Positions 34,301-46,200 of a stretch of 64,000 nucleotides of DNA are shown one piece after another. Within the stretch, counting starts at the first letter, position 1. Each line of letters opens with the position of its first letter. Source of the stretch: Agapanthus africanus (taxonomy: Eukaryota; Streptophyta; Magnoliopsida; Asparagales; Amaryllidaceae); NCBI GenBank assembly GCA_030015575.1, contig JASDDO010000016.1, forward strand, positions 457,078,141 to 457,142,140, given 5' to 3'. The notes under the pieces were generated by a model. That model saw only the letters and a list, made by a program, of their open reading frames with translations. It had not been told where the DNA came from and searched no databases. Made by a program: the position numbers and the translations under genes.

Positions 34301-36188
34301 CTTCGCCTTAGGGGAACGTTGCGATCGCTGGCCGGAGGTGCACCCTTGCGATCAAGCAGCAGCCGTTTCTCTTCCCGGATAACAGCACCTATCGCGTGTT
34401 GATACCATGCCCCATACACGTTGAGGGCCCTTGGAATGCAAGTCAGCTCGCTAATAAAGAAGTGGGAGCCCGTGTTTAACCGCATAAAGTGATGCAGTGC
34501 GCTCCGTATTCCCTCCATGGTGGCCGCAGGCTCTTCTAAAAACGCCTCCAGTGGGACCCCCTGGTTATAGCTTAGCTATTGGGCGAACCGATGAGGGTTG
34601 TACCTCATAAAGAGCGCCAAGTCATTCTGCCTGAACACCAGGAAGCCCGGCCGGATGGAGTATAAGTGAAGAATCTCCCGGGCTTTCAATACGGAGGCCC
34701 CGTCCTTGAAACTATCACGTAACGCCAATACCGACTTGGAGGTCTCCCGGCCGATGGTCATGACCTTGTCCATGAAAGAAATGCCCGCTCCGACCGTGCG
34801 CGGACGAAGAAGCAACCCCCTAGCCTCCCGCGGAGGCGGACTCACAATAGAAGCGCTGACCAGCCGCATGACTCTCGGGAGTCTGCACTTCTCGTAGAAC
34901 GAGGGCCTCTTGTGAATACCAAAAACCCTGAGCACATGCATTTCCATCCATGAAGTAAAGTAGTGCATCGGGAGATTGGCGGGTTGCACCCCCGGTTCAT
35001 TTGCGTCCGCCGCCACGCTGAGTCCATGGTACAGGTGGGCCAACCCGGCGATTCCAATCGACAACTGTATACCAGCTACCATCCGGTGCGCTGGGTAGAA
35101 GACAGACGACCTCATGTAGCATGGGTGCATAGGGAGCGCGAACCAGCACAGCCATAACCCCAGAAACCCGAGAAAGAAGGTCTCCTCGTCGATGCCCGGA
35201 GTGGCGATTTCCGATAAGGGCATGATTGCAGCATCGGGAAGGTAAAAACCCTTTTGGTCGTTCTCCAGTGCTGGTCGACGATCTAAGCCAAAGCCGAATG
35301 GGTCGTCGAGCTTAGCGAACTTTTCGCCCCGTTGTGATAGAATCTCCGGTCGAAAAAAGCGGGCGATGAAATCTGCAAAACTAACTCTCCGGCCTCCCGA
35401 TTCCAAGTAGAGACTTTCATACATATTCAGCACCTTCACCAGACTCGGAAACTGGTGCTGAATAGAATTCTCCGGCGTTAGGCCCATTACCAGCGGCTTG
35501 GTAGCGAAGACATATTCATCAGGAGGAAGTAGCTCTTCATAATGCCCCCCCTCACCGGCAAACCGGAAATCTCAGCAAATTCTTCCAGGGGGATGGAGAC
35601 TTTCCTGTCCGTCAGAAGAAAGGTATGGGTGAGGATGTTCCATTGTTCCACGAATGCCTTAACCCACCACGTCGGAGGAGCAGGGTACTCGAACAATGAG
35701 GCGTAGACTGCGGGGTACAGACCAATCTTCATCAAATGCGTCTTCTTCGCTGACAAGATGTACCTGGCCCACTGCAAGTACCCGGCCAAAAGTCGAGGGG
35801 TCAATCCAATGTTATAGGGTTGTCCCTAAGGGCGCGACTCACCCTGGCATATGCGCCGCCCCAGAATATCCACGGCTGCTGGCAGCTGCATGGGAATGGC
35901 AGCAATCGAAGGCTGAAGAAGATCCTACGAATTCCAATTTACGACCTCCACGGCATACTTCACCGGGGGTACATCTGCATATGGGATCGATGAGATTGGC
36001 TCTGACGGCGTCGCGCAAGAGAAGCTTCGGCGACCCTTGATAATCTCGCTATACCACCTACCCCACAGGTGAAGGTTCTTATACTCAGGGTCGTAATCCT
36101 TAATAAGAGTAAGAACCTCCCGGTCCACTGGCGCCTCAGCAAATCCTCCCTCTGAGCGGAAGAACGGGAATGAAAGATGAGCAGACAT
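31378..36188 (-). pseudogene. Antisense cargo gene of E2: plant mobile domain (PMD)-like, multi-block
   Basis: Read against E2. The first block (ATG at 36188, MSAHLSFPFFRSEGG) and following blocks down to about 34580 carry PMD-type sequence, notably WVKAFVEQWNILTHTF, KVSIPLEEFAEISGLPV, WMEMHVLRVFGIHKRP and LYSIRPGFLVFRQ. PMD proteins such as MAIN/MAIL1 act in plant nuclei, and PMD genes are known to have been captured by Tat retrotransposons. Later blocks are a polar, Pro/Arg-rich stretch (34518-33904), an Ala/Glu/Thr-rich low-complexity stretch (33190-32650) and a coiled coil (about 32090-31378). The gaps between several blocks are AT-rich with GT and AG edges, so the gene appears to be spliced. 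It is broken at about two or three places. Its slot equals that of cargo gene A in E1. Confidence 0.75.
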
Positions 36189-36193
36189 GTTGC

Positions 36194-36822
36194 CTGCAAG
36201 AGAAAGCAAAATTCAGTTATCAGTATCATAAGTTAATTTTAAAAATTCCAACGCTTGGTACTTTAAAATTCATACCACACTGCAACGCAGTGGAGAGGGG
36301 ACCAAAGGGGGACCCACAAAATCCAGATGACAATGCATCAGTTAATAAGACAGCCTCATCATTGGATGAGACTGTCAATTAATGAGGAGATCCTCAAAAG
36401 AATATTCTCATTAAATGAGAAATCTCTTGAGACAAGGAGAAAATCTCCCTTTTAAGAGCAAAGCTCTGTCACAGAGTGACACTTGTCAAACTCTGGTCAC
36501 AAGGGAATAAAATTCCTTAAAGAGCCTAGTTCTGTAATAATGATGGAAAGATCCATCAAAGGAAAAATTAATTCCTAAAAAATCAAAGTTCTGGGATCAT
36601 AAAGATCCATGAAAAACTCTTAAGAGTTCATCATCAGAAGATCAAAAGATCTATATTCTGTCAATGAGCAAAGCTCTGTTCATGGGTTAAGAAACCGTGA
36701 AACAAATTCTTGAGAGCAAAGCTCTGTTTATGAAACCCCAAAGGGGATTTTTTTAGATCAAAAGATCTATAAGAGCAAGGCTCTATTAATTAAAGTTGAT
36801 TTAATTAAGTTTAAATTTTTAC
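36194..36822 (-). other. Probable leader intron of the E2 cargo gene (629 bp)
   Basis: On the minus strand it starts gtaaaaatt after attttag and ends cttgcag five bases before the ATG. It is filled with TTAA- and gatc-centred palindromes (agagcaaagctct, ggaataaaattcc). Confidence 0.6.
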
Positions 36823-36889
36823 CTAAAATTTTCTAGAGTTCTAACTCTGAAGTTCTTGAAAACGAGAGCAAGGCTCTGAAAATAAAAAT

Positions 36890-39459
36890 CTTGGGAAGAT
36901 GATAATCATCTGAGGAGGACCAAGGGTTCTATTTATAGGCGCTAAAGCGCCTCTTCAACTTCTGAGTTGATCCAACGGTCTGGATGTTGCCACCGCTGCA
37001 CTCACGTGTGCGCCACGTGAGCGCAACGGTGGGGGGGCATTTGTTTCCCCAATCAGAGCAAACCTCTGTTTGAATTTCAAAATTCAAAAGGTGAAGCAAT
37101 GGTTCAGATCCCTTACGCTGCGCGCAGAGCGCCGCGTGTCAAAAGCAGACACGCCAGCGCAAGGAGCGCTGCGCCCAAGGCAGCGTACCCCCAATCAGAG
37201 CAAGGCTCTATTTTAAAATTCAAATTTTAAATAAAAGAAGCAACGCTTCAGATAACTTGCGTTCTGCGCTGCGCGCCACGTGTCAAACAGTGGTGCGCTA
37301 GCGCAGTTGCGCTGCGCTCTGCACTGCGTGACACGTGTTAGCGCAGGTGCGCTGCGATCTGCGTTGCGCGCCACGTGTCAAACAGGGGTGCGCTAGCGCA
37401 GTTGCTCTGCGCTGCGCGCCACGCGTCAGCGCAGGTGCGATAGTGCAGTTGCGCTAGCGCAGTTGCTCTGCGCTGCGCGACACGTGTCAAGCGCAGGTGC
37501 GCTAGCGCCAACTGCGCCGGCACTAAAATTTAAAATTATTTAATTAATCAGAATTAAAATTCTAGAAATATTTTTCCAATCTTATTAAAATAAGAAGATT
37601 ATCTTCTGTAAAACAGAGGTCTTAGGATCAAAGATCCAACGGTGGGGAAATATCCCTAGATCAATTAGAGAAAGATCTCTGTAACTAACTCAACAAACTA
37701 ATTGGCCCTATATAAAGGCCCCTAGACTCCAAGTCTCACACATATACAAAGATAGAGAAAAGGGAGAACTCAAAAAAAAAAGAATTGAAAGGCAAGCCTT
37801 TGAAGAAAGAAGATCATCTTCTTCAAGATAAAGAATTAAATTCTTGGAAGAACAGAAATGAAAATACCTCACAAAAAGAAGAATTTCTTCTAAAAAGATC
37901 AAAGATCTAAGAACAAGATCAAGATCTTCAATATAAAAAAGAAAAAAGATCAAAAAAGATCCAATCACAAAAAAATTAAAGAAGTAATTTACTTCATCCC
38001 TAGATCTTTTGATCTATAAAAAGGCACAGCCTTTTGATGAACCATTGGTTCTTGAATCTTGAGGTAGAACCTCTTTTGAACAAGAAAAAACTTGTTTCTT
38101 TGATCTGAATTTGATCAAGATGCGCTCTGCGCTAATGGACAGTGCCTTGCACTTTTGAAATGCGCCTTTGCGCTCCTTGGATTGGCGCACTGCACCAGAG
38201 TGCGGCACGTGTCAGACACAGAACAATCTGCGCCTTGTGCTTCTAAATATAGCGCACTGCGCTCTTGGATTGGTGCATTGCTCCAGAGCGCGCCACGTGT
38301 GCGCAGCGTACTGGCGCAGCCCACTGTGCTAACAGACTTGCGCTCAGCAGAACGCGACACGTGTCACCTCCACATGCGCCAGCGCCTTGCGCTCTTTAAT
38401 TGGCACAAAGCGCCTGACAAGCCACGTGGTGCATTGTCAGACCACTAAAATGCTATGCATTATTAAAAAAAGGGCAGAGCCCAAGTAAAGTCTATCAGAC
38501 CAATTTAAATGTTGTGCATTATTTAAAAAAGGGCAGAGCCCAAGTAAAGGCTTAACAGGCCAAATCTAAATGCTATGCATTTAATTATAAAGCCCAATGC
38601 TATGCATTGTTTAAAAGGGCAGAGCCCAAGTAAAGGCCTAACAGGCCAAATATAAATAAAATGTTGAATATCTTCAACTGGACTTAGCCCAATTCTGGCC
38701 ATAAGTCCTCAATATAAATTGAACTGAGTACAACCGCTCTCCCAATCAATTTACACCCGGTTCGAGGGTACATCTCTGAACTCCTCTGATATTTGTCCTT
38801 GTAATCCTTCAACGTCTTCAGAGAGGTGACGGGTCCCGACGGACTACAATGGATCACCATGTTCTTAAACTGGTAATCGATCGAAATGTCTCTAAACTAA
38901 ACAATAGAGTCCAAATGCTCTTCTGTTGGATCTAAATGATCCTGTTAAGTTGATCTTAGTCTGGAAATTAGACTAACGTGTCCTTAACAAACGTTTAAGT
39001 TGATCTTAGTCCAGAAATGAGACTAACGTATCCTTAAACCAAAACCCCAAACCCAAATCTAAGAAAATACGGATTTGGACTACTCCACGTCCTACGGGCG
39101 ACAACATAAATTAATCTCCGTATACAATCCACGGGCAACCGAACACAAAACAAACACCCATGACACGAAGTGACCATCTGGAGAAGGAGAAAGTTGTTAC
39201 CGTGATGCGGTAGCGTAATTAACTGCAGGGGCTTGCGTCTGCAGGGAAGAGCGTCCCCACAATAAAAAAAACCCCTCAAACGAGGGGCAATCTGACGAAG
39301 TCTGCTACATCGGCCGCATCCGTTTAAACCTTCGATACATGGTGCCATAAATCAACTTGGCATCTTCGGAGAGGTGGACGGATAGCTCCAATTAGCATCT
39401 TCCCTGAATTTCAGGCAAGACGTCTATCGCGTCTTCGCCGCGTGATTCGGTGGGGAACA
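36890..39459 (+). repeat. E2 3' LTR
   Basis: This is a copy of 21486-24039. The shared sequence begins about 150 bp before the ggtgggggggcatttg tract (37028-37045), where LTRs of E1, E3 and E5 would start. It includes the minus-strand TATA box of the cargo gene (36930-36937). It ends GGGGAACA at 39459, followed by gacat. Confidence 0.85.
36930..36937 (-). promoter_or_regulatory. Antisense TATA box of the E2 cargo gene
   Basis: Minus strand ccTATAAATAga, about 110 bp before the leader donor at 36822. In E2 it lies inside the extended LTR; in E1 the equivalent lies outside. Confidence 0.6.
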
Positions 39460-39464
39460 GACAT

Positions 39465-42239
39465 CATAGTCTATGAGTTTAAGGACCTCACAGTCCATGG
39501 TAGTTTAGAGATATCGTAGTCTGTAAAGTTTAAAGACATCATAGTTCATGAGTTCAAGGACCCCACAGTCCGTAAAGTTTAAGGACATCATAGTCCATGA
39601 GTTTAAGGACTCCACAGTCCGTGGAATGTATGGTTGTCGGGACCCGTCACCTCTCTGAAGACGTTGAAGGATTACAACGACATGTATCAGAGGTATGAAG
39701 AGATGTACCCTTGAACCAATATCCCGATTTGGGGAATGGGATGAACATCAGTTTAGATGTCATATGTTAGGAGAACACTAGTTATCTTTGGGACTAGGAT
39801 TAGTTTGGGGAGACCTGAACATAGGGGCTCAGTTGATTGGTGACAAATATGGTCTTGGCTTCGGAAGACTTGGCTAGTTTGAGCTAAGCTTGATTTCCCT
39901 TAGTCACCCCATAGTGCTAAGCACTGAATCGGTGACACTGGACTTTGGAGGAGCTCACGTGTGAACACGTGAGGGGCCTCAAAGTGGGCATTGTTCCTTG
40001 AGTTTATTCCCTCATATATATATAAAAGTGCTGAGCACTTGGCTCACGTGTGAGCAAGTGAGGCGCCCGAGGTGAGAACTGTTCTCTGGATTTTATTCCT
40101 CTTTCATTTATAAGTGCTAAGCACTTGGTTCATCAAACAGTCACGTGCAGACACGTGAGGTGGATTCAAAATGCGAGCGCTGTCTTTGGAATTTTCTCCC
40201 TCTTTTATACACCACTGTTTGGGGGTCACGTAGGAACACGTGAGGTGCCCCCAAAATGGGAGCTATCTTGGGTTTATTCCCTTTTTCCTTTTATGAGTGC
40301 TAAGCACTATTGGGTCATGTGAGATCACGCGAAGCTCTCTGAAGAATGAAAATTGCCTTTGTTTTATTCTCCTTTTCTTTTTCTGAGTGCTAAGCACTAT
40401 CAAGGGATCACGTGAGGTCACGTGAGGCGCCCCCAAATTGAGATGTATTTTAGATTTACTTCTCTTTTTGAAAAGTTTGTTCGGTGGTGTGCCAAGAGTT
40501 ATTAGTTATTGGGACCCTCCACCTCTCTGAAGACGTTGAAGAATTACAACGACATGTATCGGAGGTGTGGAGAGATGTACCCTTGAACCAAATTCCAGAT
40601 CGAGGGGAGAGATCATGGTGGGATGAACATCATTTTAAATATCATCTGTTAGGAGCACATTAGCTATCTCTGGGACTGAGATCAGTTTGGGGGACCCTGA
40701 GCATAAGGGGCTCGATTGATTGCTCTCGGGAGATTTAATCTAAGTTTGGCTAATATTGGCCTCTCATAGTATTAAACACTAATATATGATCGACGCTCAC
40801 GTGCTCCAACGTGAGGCCTTAAAGTGGTGTTAAATACTAGTGTATGATCAGCGCTCACGTGCTCCCACATGAGAAGCTTGAAATGGTGTTAAACACTAAG
40901 AATTTGAGGCGCTCACGTGGGATCACGTGAGGCGCTCTAAAAATAGGGTTTATTCCCTTTTCTCTTTTATAAGTGCTGAGCACTTCTCAGGGGTCACGTG
41001 GGGTCATGTGGCTAGATCTTAGTCTTTCCTATTTCGTTCTTCAAAGGTGCTCACGTGGGAACACTTGAGCTTTTATTGTGTAGCGTTGAACGCTAATGAA
41101 TCACCAGGTTGTTCTTTTATAGTTCTGGGGAATCAATTTCTTGTTTTGTTCTTTAAAAGAATTAAATTCTTTTTAAAGGGTTAAACCCTAGTTTTAGAGG
41201 AATTAAATTACCACATGTTTTATAAGAGTTAAACTCTTTTGGATTCAGTTTTTTCCCCTAGGTTTTTAATCTGTATGACAGAATCTTTCCGATGAAAATT
41301 AAATTCTCAACTTGTGGGAAGATTTGCTTCTGCAGATCTTAACCAGAGGAAGAACTAAGTTCTTTGAGAAGATTTAAACTCTTGATTTGAGAATTAAATT
41401 CTCTTTTTGTGGGAGTTTTTGGGAGGGGTTCCCTTCTTTAGAGAATTCAATTCTCTCTCTATTTTTCTTCCCCACTCTCTTATTTATAGGAGAAAGAAAA
41501 GAATCAATTTGTTCAGAAAATCTCTCATTGAGAGACGTTGATTGATTTTATAATCAACCAAAATGATATTTTTGATCAATCGGTGAATTTTATTCACTGT
41601 TGGATTTTTAATCCAGAGATTTCTGTTTTACAGAAGTTGTTTCTCTTGTTTTTAACAAGAATAGGGAAATATTTCCCCGTACAGAATCTTTTTCTGTCAA
41701 TTGGTAATTGTTAATCACCATTGGATTTTTAATCCAACGGTGCTCTACTTTGCAGAGCACAATCTTTCTTATTTAGAAAAATCCAGGGAAATGTTTTCCA
41801 AATAGGGTTTTGACCCTTTTTGTTTAAGAATTTAATTCTATCGGTTCAGAAGGCATAGGAGCCCATCACGTGTAGCACACGACCCTTCACAGAATTATCT
41901 TGGTTTGTTTGTATGCAGCAGTCCAAACAGAGAGAAGGCATCACGTGGTAACACGTGAGCTTCTTTGTTTATTTTATAATTGGGTCCCACACGTTTTGTG
42001 TGAAAGCCGATCACGTGCTTGCACGTGAGGCTTTAGTTGCCGCTTACTAAGTGGAGCCGCTTACTCTGCATACAGATGCATCACGTTCTTGCACGTGATG
42101 CTCCACTAGCGGGAACTTTTTCGTTTTCTCTCTATGAGTTTTCTTTATAAGGGATTGATGATCACGTGCTCACACGTGATGTTTTCATTAATGGGGAATT
42201 TTCCTTTTCCTTTTTCTTTTGAATTTTTATAAGGGAACA
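39465..42239 (-). repeat. E3 3' LTR, right part
   Basis: It contains dyads (39465-39630), 75-base motifs (39637-39712, 40510-40585), agtgct-tagcact and gtgttaaacac dyads, G-box pairs (39955-41060, 41860-42180), TTAA palindromes (41150-41460) and the minus-strand TATA box (41481-41488). It begins on the minus strand with TGTTCCCTTATAAAAATTC at 42239. It has no gene. Confidence 0.85.
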
Positions 42240-42962
42240 AATGCCCCCACAGCGTTGTTCTCACATGGCCCACACATGAGTGCAACGCTATCACCTTTAC
42301 AACCGTTGGATCTGCTTAGAGAATGGGGAAGATGAACCGTTTCCTATCATGTCTTATAAATGCATAGGTCTCATTCTTGAGGCAGCCACTATTTCGCCCA
42401 TCTTCTTCCTTCTTTGCTATCTTCTGAGAATTTAATTCTCCTCTTCAGAACTTAGTTCTCTGTCCATTGAAGATTTCCAGAGTTTATCTCTGCCAAAAGG
42501 AACCCTTTTTTAGGTAAAGCTCTATAACACTAGATAACCTTTTTCTTAAAGAAAGCCTCTGGATTTTAAATCCATCTTGAGAGCTTTGCTCTCCTTTAAA
42601 ACCCATCTCTTAGAGATCTAAGATGTGATTTTAGAGTAATAACCCTCAATGACATTTGATTTCTCATTTCCTCTTTATGGGGTTTCTGGAATTTAATTCC
42701 ATTGCATAAAAGGAATTTAATTCCTCACCAAAGAGCTTAGCTATGAAAGATCAAGAAAGCCCTTCGGGAATTTGATTCCCCAGTGTTCTTGAAAATCTTT
42801 TCATAGGGTTTTCCCCTCATTTGGGCAGATTTTTAATTTTGTTAGGTGTCTTATCAGAGGTTGTTTTTCCAAGAGTTGTTTGAATTCCAATATCTGTTTC
42901 AATAAGCTTTTTCTTAATCAGTCTGCCTACTAAACTCTCACTGATTTTCCTTTTCAGACGTT
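42240..42962 (+). promoter_or_regulatory. Promoter, leader and intron of the E3 cargo gene
   Basis: A plus-strand TATA box (ttataaatgc, 42354) is followed by a leader and a donor at 42516 (ttag then gtaaag). The intron runs to 42957 (ttttcag), five bases before the ATG at 42963. The LTR junction with the atgcccccacagcg tract is at 42240. The layout is the same as in E1 and E2, though the sequence has diverged. Confidence 0.65.
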
Positions 42963-43469
42963 ATGGCCGTTCATCTGTATGATCTCGACGAGATTATTTC
43001 TTATGGAGACATTCGCATACTAGGCCGCTGCCAGAACCAGGAGTTTACAAACGCTTAGTGCGCCGAAATCATGTGTCGCTTTGATGAATACAATGGTCGA
43101 CTGATTCCTCATCATTCCGCTCTTTTGAAGCTCATTGTGAGAGCAATCTGAGAAGCACTTCCTTTATTCTATGACGGCATGCCACTTAAAGCATTGGATG
43201 ACGCCGAAGATAAGGTACACTCAGTGTATCTGATGGGCCTAATCTCGAAGAAAAGGAGAGACAATTTTGTTGATATTTTGCATCAAACTTTTCAACAGAC
43301 GACGATAATCGCTGCCTATCGAAGGGCGGAGGACATCAGTGGGGACCCTGACGCTTGTGATCATGAGAGGAAGCATACGAGAATGGTCCGAGAGGCCCGA
43401 AACATTTTCGATGGCTTAACTTTTGAATTTCTCAATTCATGTCCTGGATTTTATGTCCTGCCATTGTAA
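42963..43469 (+). pseudogene. Cargo gene A relative in E3 (antisense to the element)
   Basis: The reading begins MAVHLYDLDEIISYGDIRILGR and ends GFYVLPL, aligned without gaps in length to the 168-residue gene A of E1. Most residues are identical or similar (AEDKVHSVYLM, DPDACDHERKHTR). It looks broken, with about two breaks, while its E1 relative is open. A second paralogue like E1 gene B is not seen after it. The function is unknown. Confidence 0.75.
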
Positions 43470-43839
43470 ACATTTTAATGATATTTTAGTTTACCGTTTT
43501 CATCACTGTAAGAATTTTCTAAAATATGAATAGACAATTTTTGTTTCCGCGTGTTTATTTTATGCACTAAACCTTTTCCGCACGTACATAAATGGGTATG
43601 CTTCGAACGCTTAACTGGATGCGAATCAAATGTTCTTTTTACTGTCATTCATAGTATGTGGTTGACGTCCGTAGGTTATACCTTTCCATTTCGATTTGAC
43701 GCAGAGTAGTTTACGGACTCTTGAGTAGCACCTCCATTTCTCTAGCATGTAATTTTGGCAAATGTAGTCTGTAAATAGTCCATCTTGACCTCTTTGTAGG
43801 GTAGTGATGGCTTAGGAGACAGGTTCAGGTCTGCTGTCT
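43470..43839. other. Spacer after the E3 cargo gene
   Basis: AT-rich, with no recognisable gene. It probably holds the cargo 3' end. Confidence 0.45.
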
Positions 43840-46200
43840 AAGACTTTTCAACTTTATGAGCCATGAGGGTCTCATAAAGACTTTTCTCCCTACGAGTCGA
43901 GAGAATCTTGTAGGTGCATTTTCTCCTTAGGAATCGTGAGGATTCCTAAGTGTGCTTTCTCTTGAGAGTCGTAAGGATCTCGCAAGAGAATTTTCTTCCT
44001 TACAAGTCGAGAGGACTCGTGAGTGGCTGACGAGTTGACTTGTTCTCGAGTCGAAGCGTTGCTTCGACGGGGAGGTCGATGGTTGACTTTCGCCGTTACA
44101 GTGTCGGGGTCGACTTTCTCCGTTTCGGTGTCGGGGTCGACTTTCGCAGTTTCGGTGTCGGGGCCGACTTTCGCCGTTTCGGTGTCGGGGTCGACTTTCG
44201 CCGTTACGGTGTCAGGGTCGACTTTCGGTTGTCTGTGAACCGTGGAATCTTAGAACTAGGGACTTTGTCGTGACTCCGATTGGTGATGTTGCGTCCGTGT
44301 CCTGCTGGAATGAGGGGGGACGTCGTTGCTGATCTCTAGGCTTTAGATGTCGCCGTCGAGACCTGGCTTTCCTTCGACAGAATCTAGGGAAATGTGATTC
44401 TCTTTTCATTTATGCCCATGGATTGTATACAGGGGACGGTATGGACTTGTTTGCAGGGCAAAAGTTTCACTTTATACGTATTTTGTTTTCTTTCCGCGAT
44501 ACTCTATCATTTCAGCTTTTTGTATCGCGAAAGTCGCGATTGCCCAATCATTTCGGCTACCTTTTTTCTTTTTACTCGTTGTTTTTTTATTGCGAGTTGC
44601 TCAATCATTTCGGCTATTTTGTATGCATATATTTTACTTGCTGATTTCGTTGCAAGTTGCCCCATCATTTCAGCTATTTCATATGCATTTTTGGCTCGCT
44701 GATTTTTTATCGCGAGTATGAGACTTGGGATCTGATACCGATTTAGGCATCAGTATCGCTACAACTGGGATATTGCCAGGAGCGAATCATCATTTGCCTT
44801 TGTCGATGTCGAACAAAGGTGGCTTAGCAAACAGGGTTAAGATCCTGCCAACTAAGGCTTTTGACTTCATGAGCCGTAAGGGTCTCATAAAGAAATTTCT
44901 CCCTACAAGTCGTGAGGATCTCGTAGGTGCGTTTTCTCCTTAAGAATCGTGAGAATTCTTAAGTGTATGGTCTCTTATAAGTCGTAAAAATCTCACAAGA
45001 GTGCTTTCTCCTTATAAGTCGAGAGGACTTACAAGTGTCATTCGCCATATGAAGATATCCCTCGTCAATGGTGGGACTCTGTTGGGAAACGTTTATTTGT
45101 GCCCGTGGATTGTATACAAGGGCCAGTATTGGACCACCTGTAGGGCAATCTGGGGATTGTGATGGCTTAAGAACAGGTTCAGATCCCTGGAACTTAAGGC
45201 TTTTGAATCCTATGAGCCGTGAGGGTCTCATAGGGGAATTCTCCTTACGAGTCGTGAGGATCTCGTAAGTGTAATTTCTCCTTAGGAATCGTGGGGATCC
45301 CTAAGTGTGTCGCCCCTTTGTGAGTCGTAAGGATCTCACGCAGGTAGTTTTCTCCTTACAAGATCGAGAGGACCTTGTAAGTGTCTTTTAACGAGATTGT
45401 GCCCTTTCGGGTTTCCCAAACTCGCCGGTAGCTATGCTGTTTTTACTCACGGAGCCCTTTCGGGTTTTCATCCGTACCCATCTTGCTTATGGACGTACCG
45501 TTTATTTTTTTTTGCGAGTTCGGAACTCAAGATCCGATACCAATCTTAGCATCAGTATCGCTGCGACTGGAATATTGTCAGGAGCGAATCATCATTTGCC
45601 GTGAAAGGACTTGTAATTTGATACCAATTTAGGCATCAACATCGCTACCACTGGGACATTGCCAGGAGCGAATCATCATTTGCCTCTGTCGATTCGAACA
45701 AAGGTGGCTTAGCAGACAGGGTTAGGATCCTGTCGACTAAGTCTTTTGACTTCATGAGCCGTAAAGGTCTCATAAAGGTGTTTCTCCCTACGAGTCGTGA
45801 GGATCTCGTAGGTGTATTTTCTCCTTAGTAATCGTGAGGATTCCTAAGTGTATTGCTCCCTTGTGAGTCGTAAGGATCTCACGCACGTATTTTCTCCTTA
45901 CAAGGTCGAGAGGACCTTGCAAGTGTGCATGAATTTTTTACGAGTCTGCACCCTTTCAGGTTTTCACAGACTCACTGGTAACCCTGCTGTTTTTACTCAC
46001 GGAGCCCTTTCGGGTTTTCATCCGTGCCCATTTTGCTTGCGGACGTACCGTATTTTTTTACGAGTCTGCGCCCTTTCGGGTTTTCACAAACATCGCCAGT
46101 AGTCCTGCTGTTTTTACTCACGGCGCTCTTTCGGGTTTTCATCCGTGCCGATTTTGCTTGTGGACATACCCTTTTTGGGGGGGATATTCCACTTGACTGC
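43840..46200 (-). repeat. E3 3' region: hairpin cassettes 7-10 and tandem repeats
   Basis: Reversed relative to E1/E2. Cassettes lie at 43848-44015, 44865-45030, 45215-45385 and 45750-45925. At 44085-44225 a 27-bp unit (tcgactttcgccgtttcggt...) repeats five times. 44500-44700 has the atcatttcggctat phrase, and 45400-46170 three ccctttcgggttttca units. GTATAC motifs are at 44424 and 45111. No gene is seen; open frames are repeat by-products. Confidence 0.85.

Larger units (their letters stand above)
21486..39459 (+). mobile_element. E2: non-autonomous Tat-type LTR retrotransposon
   Basis: The 5' LTR is 21486-24039 and the 3' LTR about 36890-39459, with gacat on both sides. Inside are a primer-binding-like site, gag with a repeated zinc-knuckle region, the hairpin-rich 3' region and a minus-strand PMD-like cargo gene. 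No pol domain is seen. In about 440 bases compared by eye the LTRs differ at about 18 positions (near 4%). Gag and cargo are broken at several points. E2 lies in the 3' LTR of E3, so it is younger than E3. Confidence 0.9.
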
